From: Serratia marcescens
GTDB taxonomy: Bacteria > Pseudomonadota > Gammaproteobacteria > Enterobacterales > Enterobacteriaceae
Direction of reading: 5' to 3'
Assembly: GCF_029846115.1 (NCBI RefSeq)
Contig: NZ_JARVZZ010000001.1
Span: 558,001-622,000 of the forward strand
Length of the DNA stretch: 64,000 bases
The notes under the pieces were generated by a model. That model worked only from the letters and a program-made list of their open reading frames with translations. It had not been told where the DNA came from and searched no databases. Both the position numbers and the translations under genes were made by a program. Of this stretch, positions 54,973-64,000 are shown one piece after another; position 1 is the stretch's first letter, and each line of letters opens with the position of its first letter.

Positions 54973-55459
54973 CGGCCTGCTCCTCGGTGGCATCCTGCAA
55001 AACCAACCGCGCCGTCATGCCAAGGGGCGGCGTCTCCACGCTCAGTTGCTCGAGGCGTAAATCGGCGGGCAGCGCCTCTAGCAGCACCAGCAAACCGGCG
55101 TAGTCAATGCGCAAGCTCAGCGTTTGCCGCGGCGGTTTCTCCTGCCGCTGCCAGCGTAGCAAAGCGCCTCCCGCCCGTTGCAGCACGCTCGCCAGATCGC
55201 CGGTGGTGGTCGGCGGAAGCGGCGCCGCCGGGATAGCGGTTTCCGGCGCCTCGTCCAGTTGGCGTTGCACCATGACGATCTGTTGCAACAGGCGCTGTTG
55301 CCGCTCCGCCGCGTTTTCCCGCTGACGCCATTCGTCCTGCAGCAGCCAACCGCCGCCCAACAGCGCCAGCGTGCCGATGCCCAGCCCTTGCGACAGCAAC
55401 AATAACCAGCCCGGCAAGCTCAGCCAGAGGCGCAGCCCGGATGACAAACGGCTATCCAT
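54965..55459 (-). CDS. hofO: HofO, PilO-like inner-membrane protein
   Basis: A 164-residue bitopic protein with one membrane span at about 17-40, a coiled-coil stretch (about 45-75) and a C-terminal PilO-like domain (SLRIDYAGLLVLLEALPADLRLEQLSVE). The ATG at 55459 follows GGGGG; a GTG one codon earlier is possible. It overlaps hofN by eight bases. Confidence 0.75.
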   Translation of the reverse strand: MDSRLSSGLRLWLSLPGWLLLLSQGLGIGTLALLGGGWLLQDEWRQRENAAERQQRLLQQIVMVQRQLDEAPETAIPAAPLPPTTTGDLASVLQRAGGALLRWQRQEKPPRQTLSLRIDYAGLLVLLEALPADLRLEQLSVETPPLGMTARLVLQDATEEQADE

Positions 55460-55991
55460 CACGCCCCCACTGCGCCGCCAGATGAAAGGAGTACAGGCCG
55501 TCTTCGCGTTGCGCCACCTCAGCCAAACGCAGCCATGGCATCGCAGGTATCCCCGCCAGCCGCCGTTCGAACTGCGTGATGGCCGCAGGAGAGCGGCTCA
55601 ACCCACGCAGCCGCAGGCCGTTCACCGCATCGCTGTCCAACGCCGTGAGCCACAGCGGTGGAGGGATACTGGAGGACAATTGCTGCAGCAGCTGCAAATA
55701 ACGCCGGTTATGTTGGGCGTTGCTCGCCTGCCGTTCGGCGCGGGCGCTGTGCAGCACTCGCTGCGCCCGCTCTTGCTGCTGCTGACGGACGAGCAACGTC
55801 AATGCCGCCAGCTCTTCACCCAGCATCGCCAGCCGCGCCTGCCACTGCGCCTGTTGGTGACGCAGCTGGCCGGCGACCAGGAACAGTGCCAGCAGCAGCG
55901 CCGTTACCTGCAACAGCAGCACGCCCAGCCAGAAATAGCCGCGCCGGCGATCGCGGCGCTGGCGCCAGGGCATAAAGTTGACCTGATACAT
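55452..55991 (-). CDS. hofN: HofN, PilN-like inner-membrane protein
   Basis: A 179-residue protein beginning MYQVNFMPWRQRRDRRRGYFW, the N-terminal NxLPWR-like peptide that in PilN binds PilM. A single membrane span lies at about 19-41, followed by a coiled coil and a periplasmic PilN-like domain. Its ATG overlaps the end of hofM. Confidence 0.8.
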   Translation of the reverse strand: MYQVNFMPWRQRRDRRRGYFWLGVLLLQVTALLLALFLVAGQLRHQQAQWQARLAMLGEELAALTLLVRQQQQERAQRVLHSARAERQASNAQHNRRYLQLLQQLSSSIPPPLWLTALDSDAVNGLRLRGLSRSPAAITQFERRLAGIPAMPWLRLAEVAQREDGLYSFHLAAQWGRDG

Positions 55992-56824
55992 CAGCGATCC
56001 TCCTCACGCAGCGCCAGACCACCGGCCAACGCGAACGCCGAAGGATGCGCAGGCAACGGCGGACGCAGCTGCGTGAAGGCGCTGAGCGGCGACCAGGCAA
56101 GGCAACCGGCGGGCAAGGCTCCCGCCAGTACGCTGCCAGCATAGACCGGCCGATCGTCGCCCGCCGGCATCTGGGCTTGCAGTGCCCGCAGCGCCTGCGC
56201 GTCATCGTCGCCCGGTGCCAGGCCAAAGGCGAACGCGCCGTCGGCCGGCGCCACCCACAGCCATTCTCGTTCGAGACGGTGCATCAGCCCCGCGGCGGGC
56301 GGCACACCTGCCGCCGTCGCCATCATCCGCAGCGCGCAGGGGGTGATATCGACCGCTTGTGGATACAGGCCGGCCTGACGCAGACAATGCAGCCACTGCT
56401 GCAGCTCCTGCCGCCGCGCGGCGGTCAACAGCAGCGCCGCCTCATCCGCCGGTGCGGCGCGATAGTCGAGCGCCAGCGTCTGGCCGTCGAGCGGGAACTG
56501 CTTCAAACCGTGGCCACCGATATAGTCGCTGCGTTCCGGTTCGCGCAGCCGCGCGTCCGGCCGCGCCATGCGCTGCTGCAACACGCGCTGCGCCGGCAGG
56601 GCAATGCGTAAGGAAATATGTCGCGGCAGTTGGACGCGCCATTGCCGCAGCACCCGGATCAGGAATTCGGTAGGTTCCAGACAGCCGTCACGTAAAACCG
56701 CCTGCGGCAGCGCTTGCTGCCACCAGTGGCGCAACTGCCAGCCGTTGCGGCGGCGTTGGGCCGCCACCGCCCGCACGCAGTCGATTTGTATATCCAGCCC
56801 CACCTGCCATGCTTGAGGGAACAT
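55991..56824 (-). CDS. hofM: HofM, PilM-like actin-fold protein
   Basis: A 277-residue cytoplasmic protein of the PilM/HofM family (actin-like fold), homologous to Haemophilus ComA. It carries GLDIQIDCVRAVA at the start and FPLDGQTLALDYR. The ATG at 56824 lies about ten bases from GGAGG; a TTG three codons upstream sits too close to that site. It is the first gene of hofMNOPQ and is divergent from mrcA. Confidence 0.82.
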   Translation of the reverse strand: MFPQAWQVGLDIQIDCVRAVAAQRRRNGWQLRHWWQQALPQAVLRDGCLEPTEFLIRVLRQWRVQLPRHISLRIALPAQRVLQQRMARPDARLREPERSDYIGGHGLKQFPLDGQTLALDYRAAPADEAALLLTAARRQELQQWLHCLRQAGLYPQAVDITPCALRMMATAAGVPPAAGLMHRLEREWLWVAPADGAFAFGLAPGDDDAQALRALQAQMPAGDDRPVYAGSVLAGALPAGCLAWSPLSAFTQLRPPLPAHPSAFALAGGLALREEDR

Positions 56825-56860
56825 GTTTCGCAAGCCTCCATAACATCAGATGATAAAAGA

Positions 56861-56876
56861 ACATATCCATGTCGCA
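56861..56876 (-). promoter_or_regulatory. Possible CRP-S (Sxy-dependent) site of hofM
   Basis: On the hofM strand TGCGA-N6-TATGT has one good CRP-S half-site (TGCGA) and one poor half. E. coli hofM carries a CRP-S site. The centre is only about 45 bp before the hofM ATG, which is tight for a class II promoter, so the call is tentative. Confidence 0.25.
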
Positions 56877-56945
56877 GGCTTGCCTTTATACTACCGCGCG
56901 GTTGTTTATAAACTGCCCAAATGACTTAGAAATGGGAAATCTCAG

Positions 56946-59504
56946 GTGAAGTTCGTAAAGTATTTACTAATCCTTGCAGTATGTTGCATCGTGCTGGGAG
57001 CAGCCTCGATTTTCGGCTTGTACAAATATGTCGAGCCGCAGCTGCCCGACGTCGCAACGCTGAAAGATGTGCGGCTGCAGATACCGATGCAGGTCTACAG
57101 CGCCGATGGCGAACTGATCGCCCAATACGGCGAGAAGCGCCGCATTCCGCTGAAACTGGATCAAATTCCGCCGGTGATGGTGCACGCATTCATCGCCACC
57201 GAAGACAGCCGCTTCTATGATCACCACGGCGTCGATCCGGTCGGCATCTTCCGCGCCGCCTCCATCGCGTTGGTCTCCGGCCACGCTTCGCAGGGGGCCA
57301 GTACCATTACCCAACAGCTGGCGCGTAACTTCTTCTTAAGCCCGGAACGCACCCTGATGCGTAAAATCAAGGAAGCCTTCCTGGCGGTACGCATCGAGCA
57401 AATGCTCACCAAGGATGAAATCCTTGAGCTGTATCTGAACAAGATCTATCTGGGTTACCGCGCCTACGGCGTGGGCGCCGCCGCGCAGGTCTATTTCGGC
57501 AAAGACGTCAGCCAACTGACCCTGAGCGAAATGGCGACCATCGCCGGCCTGCCGAAAGCACCGTCCACCTTCAACCCGCTCTATTCGCACGATCGCGCCG
57601 TTGCCCGTCGCAACGTGGTGCTGTCGCGCATGCTGGACGAACACTACATCACGCAGGCGCAGTACGATCAGGCGCGTTCCGAAGATCTGGTCGCCAATTA
57701 CCATGCGCCGGAAATCAGCTTCTCCGCGCCGTATCTCTCCGAGATGGTGCGTCAGGAGATGATCAAGCGCTACGGTGAAAACGCCTATACCGACGGTTAC
57801 AAGGTTTACACTACCGTCACCAAACGGCTGCAGCTGGCGGCGCAGGAGTCAGTGCGCAACAACGTGCTGGCCTATGACATGCGCCACGGCTACCGCGGCC
57901 CGTCCAACGTATTGTGGAAAGTCGGCGAAGCGGCCTGGGATCGCAAACAGATTGTCGATTCGCTGAAAAACCTGCCGAACTACGGCCCGCTGGCGCCGGC
58001 GGTGATCACCGCCGCCAACCCGCAGGAAGCGACGGCGATGCTGGCCGACGGCAGCAGCATTGCCCTGCCGATGGCGACCATGCGCTGGGCGCGGCCATAC
58101 CGTTCAGACACGCAGCAAGGCCCAACGCCGAAACGCGTCACCGACGTGGTGCAGGCCGGCCAGCAGGTGTGGGTGCGTAAAGTGAACGAGGCCTGGTGGC
58201 TGTCGCAGGTGCCGGACGTCAACTCGGCGCTGGTCTCGATCAACCCGAACGACGGCGCGGTGAAAGCGCTGGTCGGCGGTTTCGATTTCAACCAGAGCAA
58301 GTTCAACCGCGTCACGCAGGCTCTGCGCCAGGTCGGATCGAACATCAAACCGTTCCTGTACACCGCCGCGATGGATAAAGGCCTGACGCTGGCCACTATT
58401 CTGAACGACTTGCCGATTACCCGTTGGGATGCCGGCGCCGGCACCGATTGGCGGCCGAAGAACTCGCCGCCGACCTACGACGGCCCGATTCGCCTGCGGC
58501 AGGGGCTGGGGCAATCGAAGAACGTGGTGATGGTGCGCGCGATGCGCGCGATGGGCGTTGACTACGCGGCGGAATATCTGCAGCGCTTCGGCTTCCCGGC
58601 GCAGAATATCGTGCATACCGAATCGCTGGCGCTGGGTTCCGCCTCCTTCACCCCGATGCAGCTGGTGCGCGGCTACGCGGTGCTGGCGAACGGTGGTTAC
58701 CTGGTCGACCCGTACTTCATCACCAAGATTGAAGACGACAACGGCAATACGGTGTTCGAAGCCAAACCGAAAGTGGTGTGCAGCAGCTGTAACCTGCCGG
58801 TGATCTACGGCGACACCCACCGTTCGGCAGTGCTGTCCGACGACAACATCGAAAACGTCGCCACCTCGCAGGAAGGCAACAACAGCACGGTGCCGATGCC
58901 GCAGCTGGAGCAGGTCACCCCGGCTCAGGTGCAACAGGACGGCGACCAACAGTTTGCGCCGCACGTCATCAGCACACAGCTGGCCTTCCTGATCCACGAC
59001 GCGCTGAACAGCAACATCTTCGGCGAACCGGGTTGGATGGGTACCGCCTGGCGCGCCGGGCGCGATCTGAAACGTCATGATATCGGCGGCAAAACCGGTA
59101 CCACCAACAGTTCCAAGGACGCCTGGTTCTCCGGCTATGGCCCAGATACCGTGACCTCAGTGTGGATCGGTTTCGACGATCACCGCCGCGACCTGGGCCG
59201 TTCGACGGTATCCGGCGCCATCCCGGATCAGATTTCCGGCGGCGAAGGCGGTGCCAAGAGCGCCCAGCCGGCGTGGGACGACTTCATGAAGACCGCGCTG
59301 GAAGGCATTCCGGAGCAGAAAGTCACGCCGCCGCCGGGCATCATCAGCGTCACCATCGACAAAAGCAGCGGCAAGCTCTCTGGCGGCGGCGGCGGCAGCC
59401 GTTCCGAGTACTTCATTGAGGGAACTCAGCCGACGGACTACCCATCGCGCGATACCGGCACCACGTTGACCGATCCGGGCGGTGAAAGCCACGAGCTGTT
59501 CTGA
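56946..59504 (+). CDS. mrcA: Penicillin-binding protein 1A
   Basis: Bifunctional class A PBP that polymerises and cross-links peptidoglycan, 852 residues. An N-terminal membrane anchor (about 5-27) precedes the glycosyltransferase domain with catalytic E86 in ATEDSRFYDHHG and ASTITQQLARNFF. The transpeptidase has S465 in SNIK (465-468) and KTGTTN near 718. An OB-like insert sits between them. A glycine/serine-rich tail precedes the C-terminus. It is divergent from hofM, as in E. coli. Confidence 0.97.
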   Translation: MKFVKYLLILAVCCIVLGAASIFGLYKYVEPQLPDVATLKDVRLQIPMQVYSADGELIAQYGEKRRIPLKLDQIPPVMVHAFIATEDSRFYDHHGVDPVGIFRAASIALVSGHASQGASTITQQLARNFFLSPERTLMRKIKEAFLAVRIEQMLTKDEILELYLNKIYLGYRAYGVGAAAQVYFGKDVSQLTLSEMATIAGLPKAPSTFNPLYSHDRAVARRNVVLSRMLDEHYITQAQYDQARSEDLVANYHAPEISFSAPYLSEMVRQEMIKRYGENAYTDGYKVYTTVTKRLQLAAQESVRNNVLAYDMRHGYRGPSNVLWKVGEAAWDRKQIVDSLKNLPNYGPLAPAVITAANPQEATAMLADGSSIALPMATMRWARPYRSDTQQGPTPKRVTDVVQAGQQVWVRKVNEAWWLSQVPDVNSALVSINPNDGAVKALVGGFDFNQSKFNRVTQALRQVGSNIKPFLYTAAMDKGLTLATILNDLPITRWDAGAGTDWRPKNSPPTYDGPIRLRQGLGQSKNVVMVRAMRAMGVDYAAEYLQRFGFPAQNIVHTESLALGSASFTPMQLVRGYAVLANGGYLVDPYFITKIEDDNGNTVFEAKPKVVCSSCNLPVIYGDTHRSAVLSDDNIENVATSQEGNNSTVPMPQLEQVTPAQVQQDGDQQFAPHVISTQLAFLIHDALNSNIFGEPGWMGTAWRAGRDLKRHDIGGKTGTTNSSKDAWFSGYGPDTVTSVWIGFDDHRRDLGRSTVSGAIPDQISGGEGGAKSAQPAWDDFMKTALEGIPEQKVTPPPGIISVTIDKSSGKLSGGGGGSRSEYFIEGTQPTDYPSRDTGTTLTDPGGESHELF

Positions 59505-59507
59505 TCG

Positions 59508-59539
59508 AAAAGGGCCAGAGAAATCTGGCCCTTTTTTTT
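59508..59539. terminator. Terminator between mrcA and nudE
   Basis: GGGCCAGA/TCTGGCCC with a GAAA tetraloop has A residues before and eight T after the stem, so it can end mrcA and, on the other strand, nudE. Confidence 0.92.
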
Positions 59540-59556
59540 ATTCGGCGCGAAGCGTA

Positions 59557-60111
59557 TCAGCGCGAAGCACGCAAAAACGCCTCGGAAAGGAACAGCGCGC
59601 TGACGTTGCGCGCCTCACGAAAATCCGGTTCCGCCAACAGCGCCATCATGTTGGCGATCGGCCAGCGCACCTGCGGCAAGGGCTCCGGCTCATCCCCTTC
59701 CAGGCTCTGCGGGTAGAGATCGTGCGCCAGCACAATATTCATTTTGCTGGAAAAATAGGATGGCGCCATCGTCAGCTTGCTGAGAAAATCAAAGCGCTTC
59801 GCACCGTATCCCACCTCTTCCATCAGCTCGCGATTGGCCGCTTCCAGCACGCCCTCACCGGGATCGATCAGCCCTTTCGGGAACCCCAGCTCATAGGATT
59901 CGGTGCCCACCGCATATTCGCGGATCAGCAGCAGGTCATCGCCAATCACCGGCACGATCATCACCGCTTCGCGATCCGAAGGCCGCATGCGCTCATACAC
60001 CCGCCGAACCCCGTTGCTGAATTCCAAATCGACCGACTCGACGTTGAACAAACGCGAACGCGCGACCGTTTCCACTTTCAGAATTTTAGGTTTTTGCAGG
60101 TGTTTATCCAT
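59557..60111 (-). CDS. nudE: ADP compounds hydrolase NudE
   Basis: Nudix hydrolase of ADP-ribose, NADH and Ap3A, 184 residues. The complete Nudix box GLIDPGEGVLEAANRELMEEVGY fits GX5EX7REUXEEXGU. The start MDKHLQKPKILKVETVARSRLF matches E. coli; an upstream extension of 13 codons is not conserved. It is divergent from igaA across a 445-bp gap. Confidence 0.95.
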   Translation of the reverse strand: MDKHLQKPKILKVETVARSRLFNVESVDLEFSNGVRRVYERMRPSDREAVMIVPVIGDDLLLIREYAVGTESYELGFPKGLIDPGEGVLEAANRELMEEVGYGAKRFDFLSKLTMAPSYFSSKMNIVLAHDLYPQSLEGDEPEPLPQVRWPIANMMALLAEPDFREARNVSALFLSEAFLRASR

Positions 60112-60556
60112 GATTGCCTCAAAGAGGTTACCCAGGCGTGGACGGGGCAACCGAAATAATGATTGGCGTAACGCACGGCTCGTTGGCGCTCAAACGCTGA
60201 CCAAATTCGATCCTGATCACATTGTGCGTTAAGGGCAAGCTCCGCCGCAACGAGCATGAACAGTAATTTACTTTCTTTTAACAAGCGTAGCCAGCGGCCG
60301 GCGATTTTCCGTACTGATTCAGCAAACAGCGTGCAAGAAAATAGGATAATACCGATATCGACGGCAGAGGCCGGTTGCTAGTATCACGCAGGCAAGAATC
60401 AGTGATAAAATGGCCTTGCGTCATGAAGGAATGAGATCCAGAGCGAGAATCTGTTTGTTCCCTCATTAGTTCTGGGTGCCTCCTGGCGGTTTACTCCGTA
60501 TAATATTCACCTTTTCATCAGGTTGGCGAAATTCACGGGTGTGAGATGGGGATTGC
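60112..60556. other. Intergenic nudE-igaA region
   Basis: This 445-bp gap separates divergent nudE and igaA. It contains AT-rich -10-like sequences (GATAAT near 60342, GATAAA near 60405) on the igaA strand, but no -35 convincing enough to name a promoter. A 41-codon ORF at 60256-60381 lacks a ribosome binding site. No repeat or RNA gene was recognised. Confidence 0.6.
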
Positions 60557-62692
60557 ATGAGCACAATAGTGTTGATATTGGCCTTAGTGCTTGTCTGCCT
60601 GATTGCCGCCGGCCTGTACCTATGGTTCAAGGCGCGTAACCCATCGGCGCTGGCGCACGCGTTGCCATTTATCAAGCCTGCCCACCGCAAGCTGACCGAC
60701 GAAGAGCGCGCCGCGGTCGAGTTCTATCTCAATCAGCAAAACAAGCTGAGCAACAAGCTGTTGCCCGGTGGCGGCGCTACGCTGCCCGCGGCCAAACTGG
60801 CGCTCACCCCGCAAAGTGATAACGTTTATCCCGTCACGCATGCCATTACCCGCTACGGGCTGGCCAGCGACGATCCCAATAAATGGCGCTATTACCTCGA
60901 CGCTGAAGAGGTGCATCTGCCGCCGTTTTGGGAACCCTATATCACCGCCGACAACCATGTGGAAGTGATCAGAACCCAGACGCTGCCGCTGGTGATTTCG
61001 CTCAACGGGCACTCGCTGAAAGATCATATTCACGACCGACCACAGCCGCCGGTGGTGACCGCCACGCCGACCAAAAACGCGTCTATCCGCAAGGAAGAGA
61101 GCGAGCATGTCGAGCTGGTCAATATTCGCAAGGAAACGCCGGAAGAGCATGCGCTGAACCGGCCTAACGGCATCCGTGAAGCCGTCATCATCTCCGCCGC
61201 GCTGCTGCTGCTGTTCTTCAGCCTGATAAGCCCGGTGCTGGTGATCCCCTGGATGATTTTCGTGGCGGTGCTGATGATCGCCTGGGGATGCTGGAACCTG
61301 TTCCGCCGTCCGGCGTCACGCGAGCTGAAAGAGATCCACTGTCTGCGCGGCACGCCGAAGCGCTGGGGCCTGTTCGGCGAATCCGACCAGGGGCAGATCA
61401 GCAACATTTCGCTCGGTATCATCGATCTTATCTACCCGCCGCATTGGCAGCCGTACCTGACGCAGGACCTGGGCAAGACCACCGATGTGGACGTCTACCT
61501 CAATCGGCAGGTGGTGCGCCAGGGGCGCTTCCTCTCGCTGCATGACGAAGTGAAAAACTTCCCGCTGCAGCAGTGGGGCCGCAACGCGGTGCTGGTCGCC
61601 AGCTCGGCGCTGGTGCTGTTGTTGCTGCTGATCTATATCCCGCTCAACCTGCCGCTGACCCTCAGCATGGCCTGGTTGCAGGGCGCGCAAAAAGTGGAAG
61701 TGACCAGCGTGCAAGCACTGGAAGCCACGCCACTGCGGATCGGCGACACGCTGAAGGTGCGCGGCAGCGGCATGTGCTATGTGCCGCCGCCGGCCAACGG
61801 GGGTGGCGCCGTCAATTTTGCGCCGTTCGACTGCTCCGGCATTTACTGGAACAATGCCGCCCCGCTGCCGCAGCCGGAATCGGAAGTCATAGACAAAGCG
61901 ACGGCCCTGCTGACCACGGTCAACAGCCAGCTGCATCCGAGCGGTGCCGATCAGAAGGTCAACCCGCAGCTGGCCAGCGCCATCGAGAAATCCGGCATGA
62001 TCCTGTTGGATGACTTCTCTGATATCGTATTGAAAACACAGGATTTGTGCCAGGCAGAAAACGACTGCGTGCGGTTGAAGAACGCCTTGGTCAACCTGGG
62101 CAACGCCAAAAACTGGAGCGGCCTGGTGAAACGCGCCAGGTCCGGCGCGCTGCAAGGCGTCAACGTCCTGCTGCGCCCGGTGAGCGCCGAGTCGCTGGAA
62201 AGCCTGACCAAAGTGGCCACGTCATCGTTCATCTTCAATGAAACGCGCCTGGCCGCCGCGGCGCTCAACAGCCCGCCGCCGGGCGGTTTCCTGATCCGCA
62301 GTGACGAAGGCCGCCAGTTGGTCAGCCACCCGCAGCCGTCGGTGCCGCAGAGCGAATACAACGCCCTCGACCAGTGGAATGAGCTGCAGCGTCTTTCCAC
62401 TCTGCTGCTGCATACCCCGTTCCAGGCGCAGGGGGTGATCACCAGCCTCAGCGTCGATGCCAACGGCACCCGCCACGTGGCGCTGCACAGCGAACCGGAC
62501 ATGATCACCCTGTGGCGCTACCTCGGTACCAGCCTGCTGTTGCTGGCGGTGGTCGTCAGCCTGGGCTATAACGCCTGGCGGCTGGTGCAGCGTCGGCGCA
62601 TCAATCAGCACCGCGTCGCCGATATCCAGCGTTACTACGACAGCTGCTTCAATCCGCAGCTCAATCCGATGTCGATGCGGCCGATGGCCTGA
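60557..62692 (+). CDS. igaA: Rcs phosphorelay inhibitor IgaA
   Basis: IgaA (YrfF) is an inner-membrane protein that holds the Rcs envelope-stress phosphorelay in check by contacting RcsD; it is essential when Rcs is functional. The 711-residue protein has a short N-terminal span (about 4-23), a cytoplasmic loop, a pair of spans (about 212-258), further spans near 343-363 and 653-675, and a large periplasmic domain between them that includes CYVPPPANG and CLAEND-like cysteines. E. coli IgaA also has 711 residues. Confidence 0.93.
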   Translation: MSTIVLILALVLVCLIAAGLYLWFKARNPSALAHALPFIKPAHRKLTDEERAAVEFYLNQQNKLSNKLLPGGGATLPAAKLALTPQSDNVYPVTHAITRYGLASDDPNKWRYYLDAEEVHLPPFWEPYITADNHVEVIRTQTLPLVISLNGHSLKDHIHDRPQPPVVTATPTKNASIRKEESEHVELVNIRKETPEEHALNRPNGIREAVIISAALLLLFFSLISPVLVIPWMIFVAVLMIAWGCWNLFRRPASRELKEIHCLRGTPKRWGLFGESDQGQISNISLGIIDLIYPPHWQPYLTQDLGKTTDVDVYLNRQVVRQGRFLSLHDEVKNFPLQQWGRNAVLVASSALVLLLLLIYIPLNLPLTLSMAWLQGAQKVEVTSVQALEATPLRIGDTLKVRGSGMCYVPPPANGGGAVNFAPFDCSGIYWNNAAPLPQPESEVIDKATALLTTVNSQLHPSGADQKVNPQLASAIEKSGMILLDDFSDIVLKTQDLCQAENDCVRLKNALVNLGNAKNWSGLVKRARSGALQGVNVLLRPVSAESLESLTKVATSSFIFNETRLAAAALNSPPPGGFLIRSDEGRQLVSHPQPSVPQSEYNALDQWNELQRLSTLLLHTPFQAQGVITSLSVDANGTRHVALHSEPDMITLWRYLGTSLLLLAVVVSLGYNAWRLVQRRRINQHRVADIQRYYDSCFNPQLNPMSMRPMA

Positions 62693-62790
62693 ACCTGACG
62701 CCGGGGCCTCCGCCCTGTCATCTGCTTATGCTACGCTAACGCTATTATTCTCATCCGCGGACCGCCCGTCGGTCCGCCCGTGGAGTTTTT

Positions 62791-63471
62791 ATGGTTCCCG
62801 AGTTTGATTGGCCGCAGATCGATACCGTGCTGCTGGATATGGACGGCACCTTGCTGGATCTGGAGTTCGACAGCCACTTTTGGCTCAGCCTGGTGCCGCA
62901 GGCGCTGAGCGAAAGGCGCGCCATTCCGTTCGACGAAGCCCGCCATATCATTGAGCGGGAATATCAGGCGGTGCAGCACACCATGAACTGGTATTGCTTC
63001 GATTACTGGAGCGAACGGTTGGATCTGGATATCTACCGCATGACCAGCGAAGTCGGCAGCCGCGCCCGGCTGCGCGAAGACACCGAGCCGTTTTTACGGG
63101 CGCTGCGCGACGCCGGTCTGCACACCATTTTGCTGACCAACGCCCATCCGCACAGCCTGGCGGTGAAAATCGAGCATACCGGCCTCGATCGGCACCTTGA
63201 TTTATTGTTTTCCACCCACACATTTGGTTATCCGAAAGAAGATCAGCGTCTGTGGCAAGCGGTGCAGCAGCACACCGGATTCAATCCGCAGCGCACGCTG
63301 TTCGTCGACGACGGCGAGCCGATCCTCGACGCGGCGCGCACTTTCGGCATTCGTTACTGCCTGGGCGTGCAAAACCCGGACTCCAGCACGGCGGAGAAAA
63401 GCTTCCAGCGCCATCCGGCGATGCGCGACTATCGCCTGCTGATACCGGCGCTGGCCAAGGGGGAAGCATGA
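62791..63471 (+). CDS. yrfG: HAD-family GMP/IMP nucleotidase YrfG
   Basis: HAD-superfamily phosphatase, 226 residues, similar to E. coli YrfG which dephosphorylates GMP and IMP. The nucleophile motif is LLDMDGTLLDL (D16, D18), motif II is LLTNAHPHSLAVK, motif III-IV GYPKEDQRLW and LFVDDGEPILDAA. It starts 98 bp after igaA and overlaps hslR by four bases. Confidence 0.93.
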   Translation: MVPEFDWPQIDTVLLDMDGTLLDLEFDSHFWLSLVPQALSERRAIPFDEARHIIEREYQAVQHTMNWYCFDYWSERLDLDIYRMTSEVGSRARLREDTEPFLRALRDAGLHTILLTNAHPHSLAVKIEHTGLDRHLDLLFSTHTFGYPKEDQRLWQAVQQHTGFNPQRTLFVDDGEPILDAARTFGIRYCLGVQNPDSSTAEKSFQRHPAMRDYRLLIPALAKGEA

Positions 63472-63875
63472 AGGAAAAAGCGACGCGCGACGACGCGGTC
63501 CGGCTGGATAAGTGGCTGTGGGCCGCACGCTTCTATAAGACCCGCGCGCTGGCGCGCGAAATGATCGACGGCGGCAAGGTGCATTACAACGGCCAGCGCG
63601 GCAAGCCGAGCAAGATTGTCGAACTCAACGCCGAGCTCAAACTGCGGCAGGGCAACGAAGAACGTACGGTGATCGTGCTGGCGCTGACCAGCCAACGCCG
63701 CGGCGCCGGCGAGGCGCAGCAAATGTATCAGGAAACCGAAGCCAGCATCGCCAACCGCGAAAAAATGGCGCTGGCGCGCAAGATGAACGCGTTGACCATG
63801 CCGCATCCGGACCGTCGTCCGGACAAAAAGGAGCGGCGCGACCTGATGAAATTTAAATTTGGTGAGCCGGAATAA
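63468..63875 (+). CDS. hslR: Ribosome-associated heat-shock protein Hsp15
   Basis: Hsp15 rescues stalled 50S subunits that still carry nascent chain-tRNA after heat shock. The 135-residue protein has an S4-type RNA-binding domain (about 10-70) with VRLDKWLWAARFYKTRALARE and a basic C-terminal tail. The ATG overlaps the yrfG stop (ATGA), so expression is coupled. Confidence 0.95.
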   Translation: MKEKATRDDAVRLDKWLWAARFYKTRALAREMIDGGKVHYNGQRGKPSKIVELNAELKLRQGNEERTVIVLALTSQRRGAGEAQQMYQETEASIANREKMALARKMNALTMPHPDRRPDKKERRDLMKFKFGEPE

Positions 63876-63900
63876 CCCCTCACCGCAATGAGAGAAGATT

Positions 63901-64000
63901 ATGTCCAACCATGACCAATTGCACCGTTACCTGTTTGAAAACTACGCGGTGCGCGGCGAGCTGGTTACCGTCAGCGAAACCTATCAGCAGATCCTGAATA
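63901..64000 (+). CDS. hslO: Redox chaperone Hsp33, N-terminal fragment
   Basis: Only the first 33 codons are in the window. The peptide [20 protein letters not shown] is the start of Hsp33, a chaperone switched on by oxidation. The zinc-binding cysteines lie beyond the window. It follows hslR by 25 bp, as in the E. coli yrfG-hslR-hslO operon, with AGAGAAG as ribosome binding site. Confidence 0.93.
   Translation, partial: MSNHDQLHRYLFENYAVRGELVTVSETYQQILN

Noticed and set aside
60256..60381. 41-codon ORF in the nudE-igaA gap
   Set aside because: No ribosome binding site, no recognisable motif and no support other than an open frame.

Overview
The window is a GC-rich enterobacterial chromosome segment that looks like Serratia (S. 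marcescens group). Proteins of the str operon, CRP, SlyD, NirB and Dam are near-identical to their Escherichia coli counterparts. The gene order is the E. coli rpsL-crp-nirB-dam-mrcA region, but with a different set of inserted genes. The genus is an inference from gene content and base composition; no rRNA or tRNA gene is present to confirm it.

Layout. 1-5003: end of bacterioferritin, bfd, and the str operon (tuf, fusA, rpsG, rpsL, read leftwards). 5026-8598: tusBCD with yheO, then fkpA and slyX. 8614-12378: an accessory module made of a PatB/MalY-type C-S lyase, an NhaC-family antiporter and a LacI-family regulator. 12471-17794: slyD, yheV, kefB, kefG, yheS. 17798-22758: a sulfonate block (tauABCD with PhzF-family and LysE-family genes) inserted between yheS and yheT. 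22878-30664: yheT, yheU, prkB, yhfA, crp, yhfK, argD, pabA. 30737-35551: yjgR, btsR, btsS, ppiA. 35764-38601: a small beta-glucoside module (PTS IIA, GH4 phospho-glucosidase, LacI-type regulator) that has no IIB or IIC gene. 38793-46746: tsgA, codA, nirBDC, cysG. 46798-53022: the aroK-aroB-damX-dam-rpe-gph-trpS super-operon. 53372-59504: hofMNOPQ and divergent mrcA. 59557-64000: nudE, igaA, yrfG, hslR and the start of hslO.

How it works together. Most of the window is core housekeeping: translation, tRNA thiolation, protein folding, cAMP-CRP control, nitrite assimilation with siroheme synthesis, shikimate synthesis, DNA methylation and peptidoglycan synthesis. Five accessory modules sit at the joints between conserved blocks, and three carry visible control sequences: a GalR-type operator before nhaC, a perfect 18-bp palindrome inside the promoter of the PTS module, and a dyad before tauA. 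The nirB control region keeps FNR and NarL/NarP sites 28 bp apart, as in E. coli.

No insertion sequence, prophage, CRISPR array, tRNA or rRNA was seen. The candidates most worth testing as undescribed systems are the lyase/antiporter module and the PTS module without a permease.
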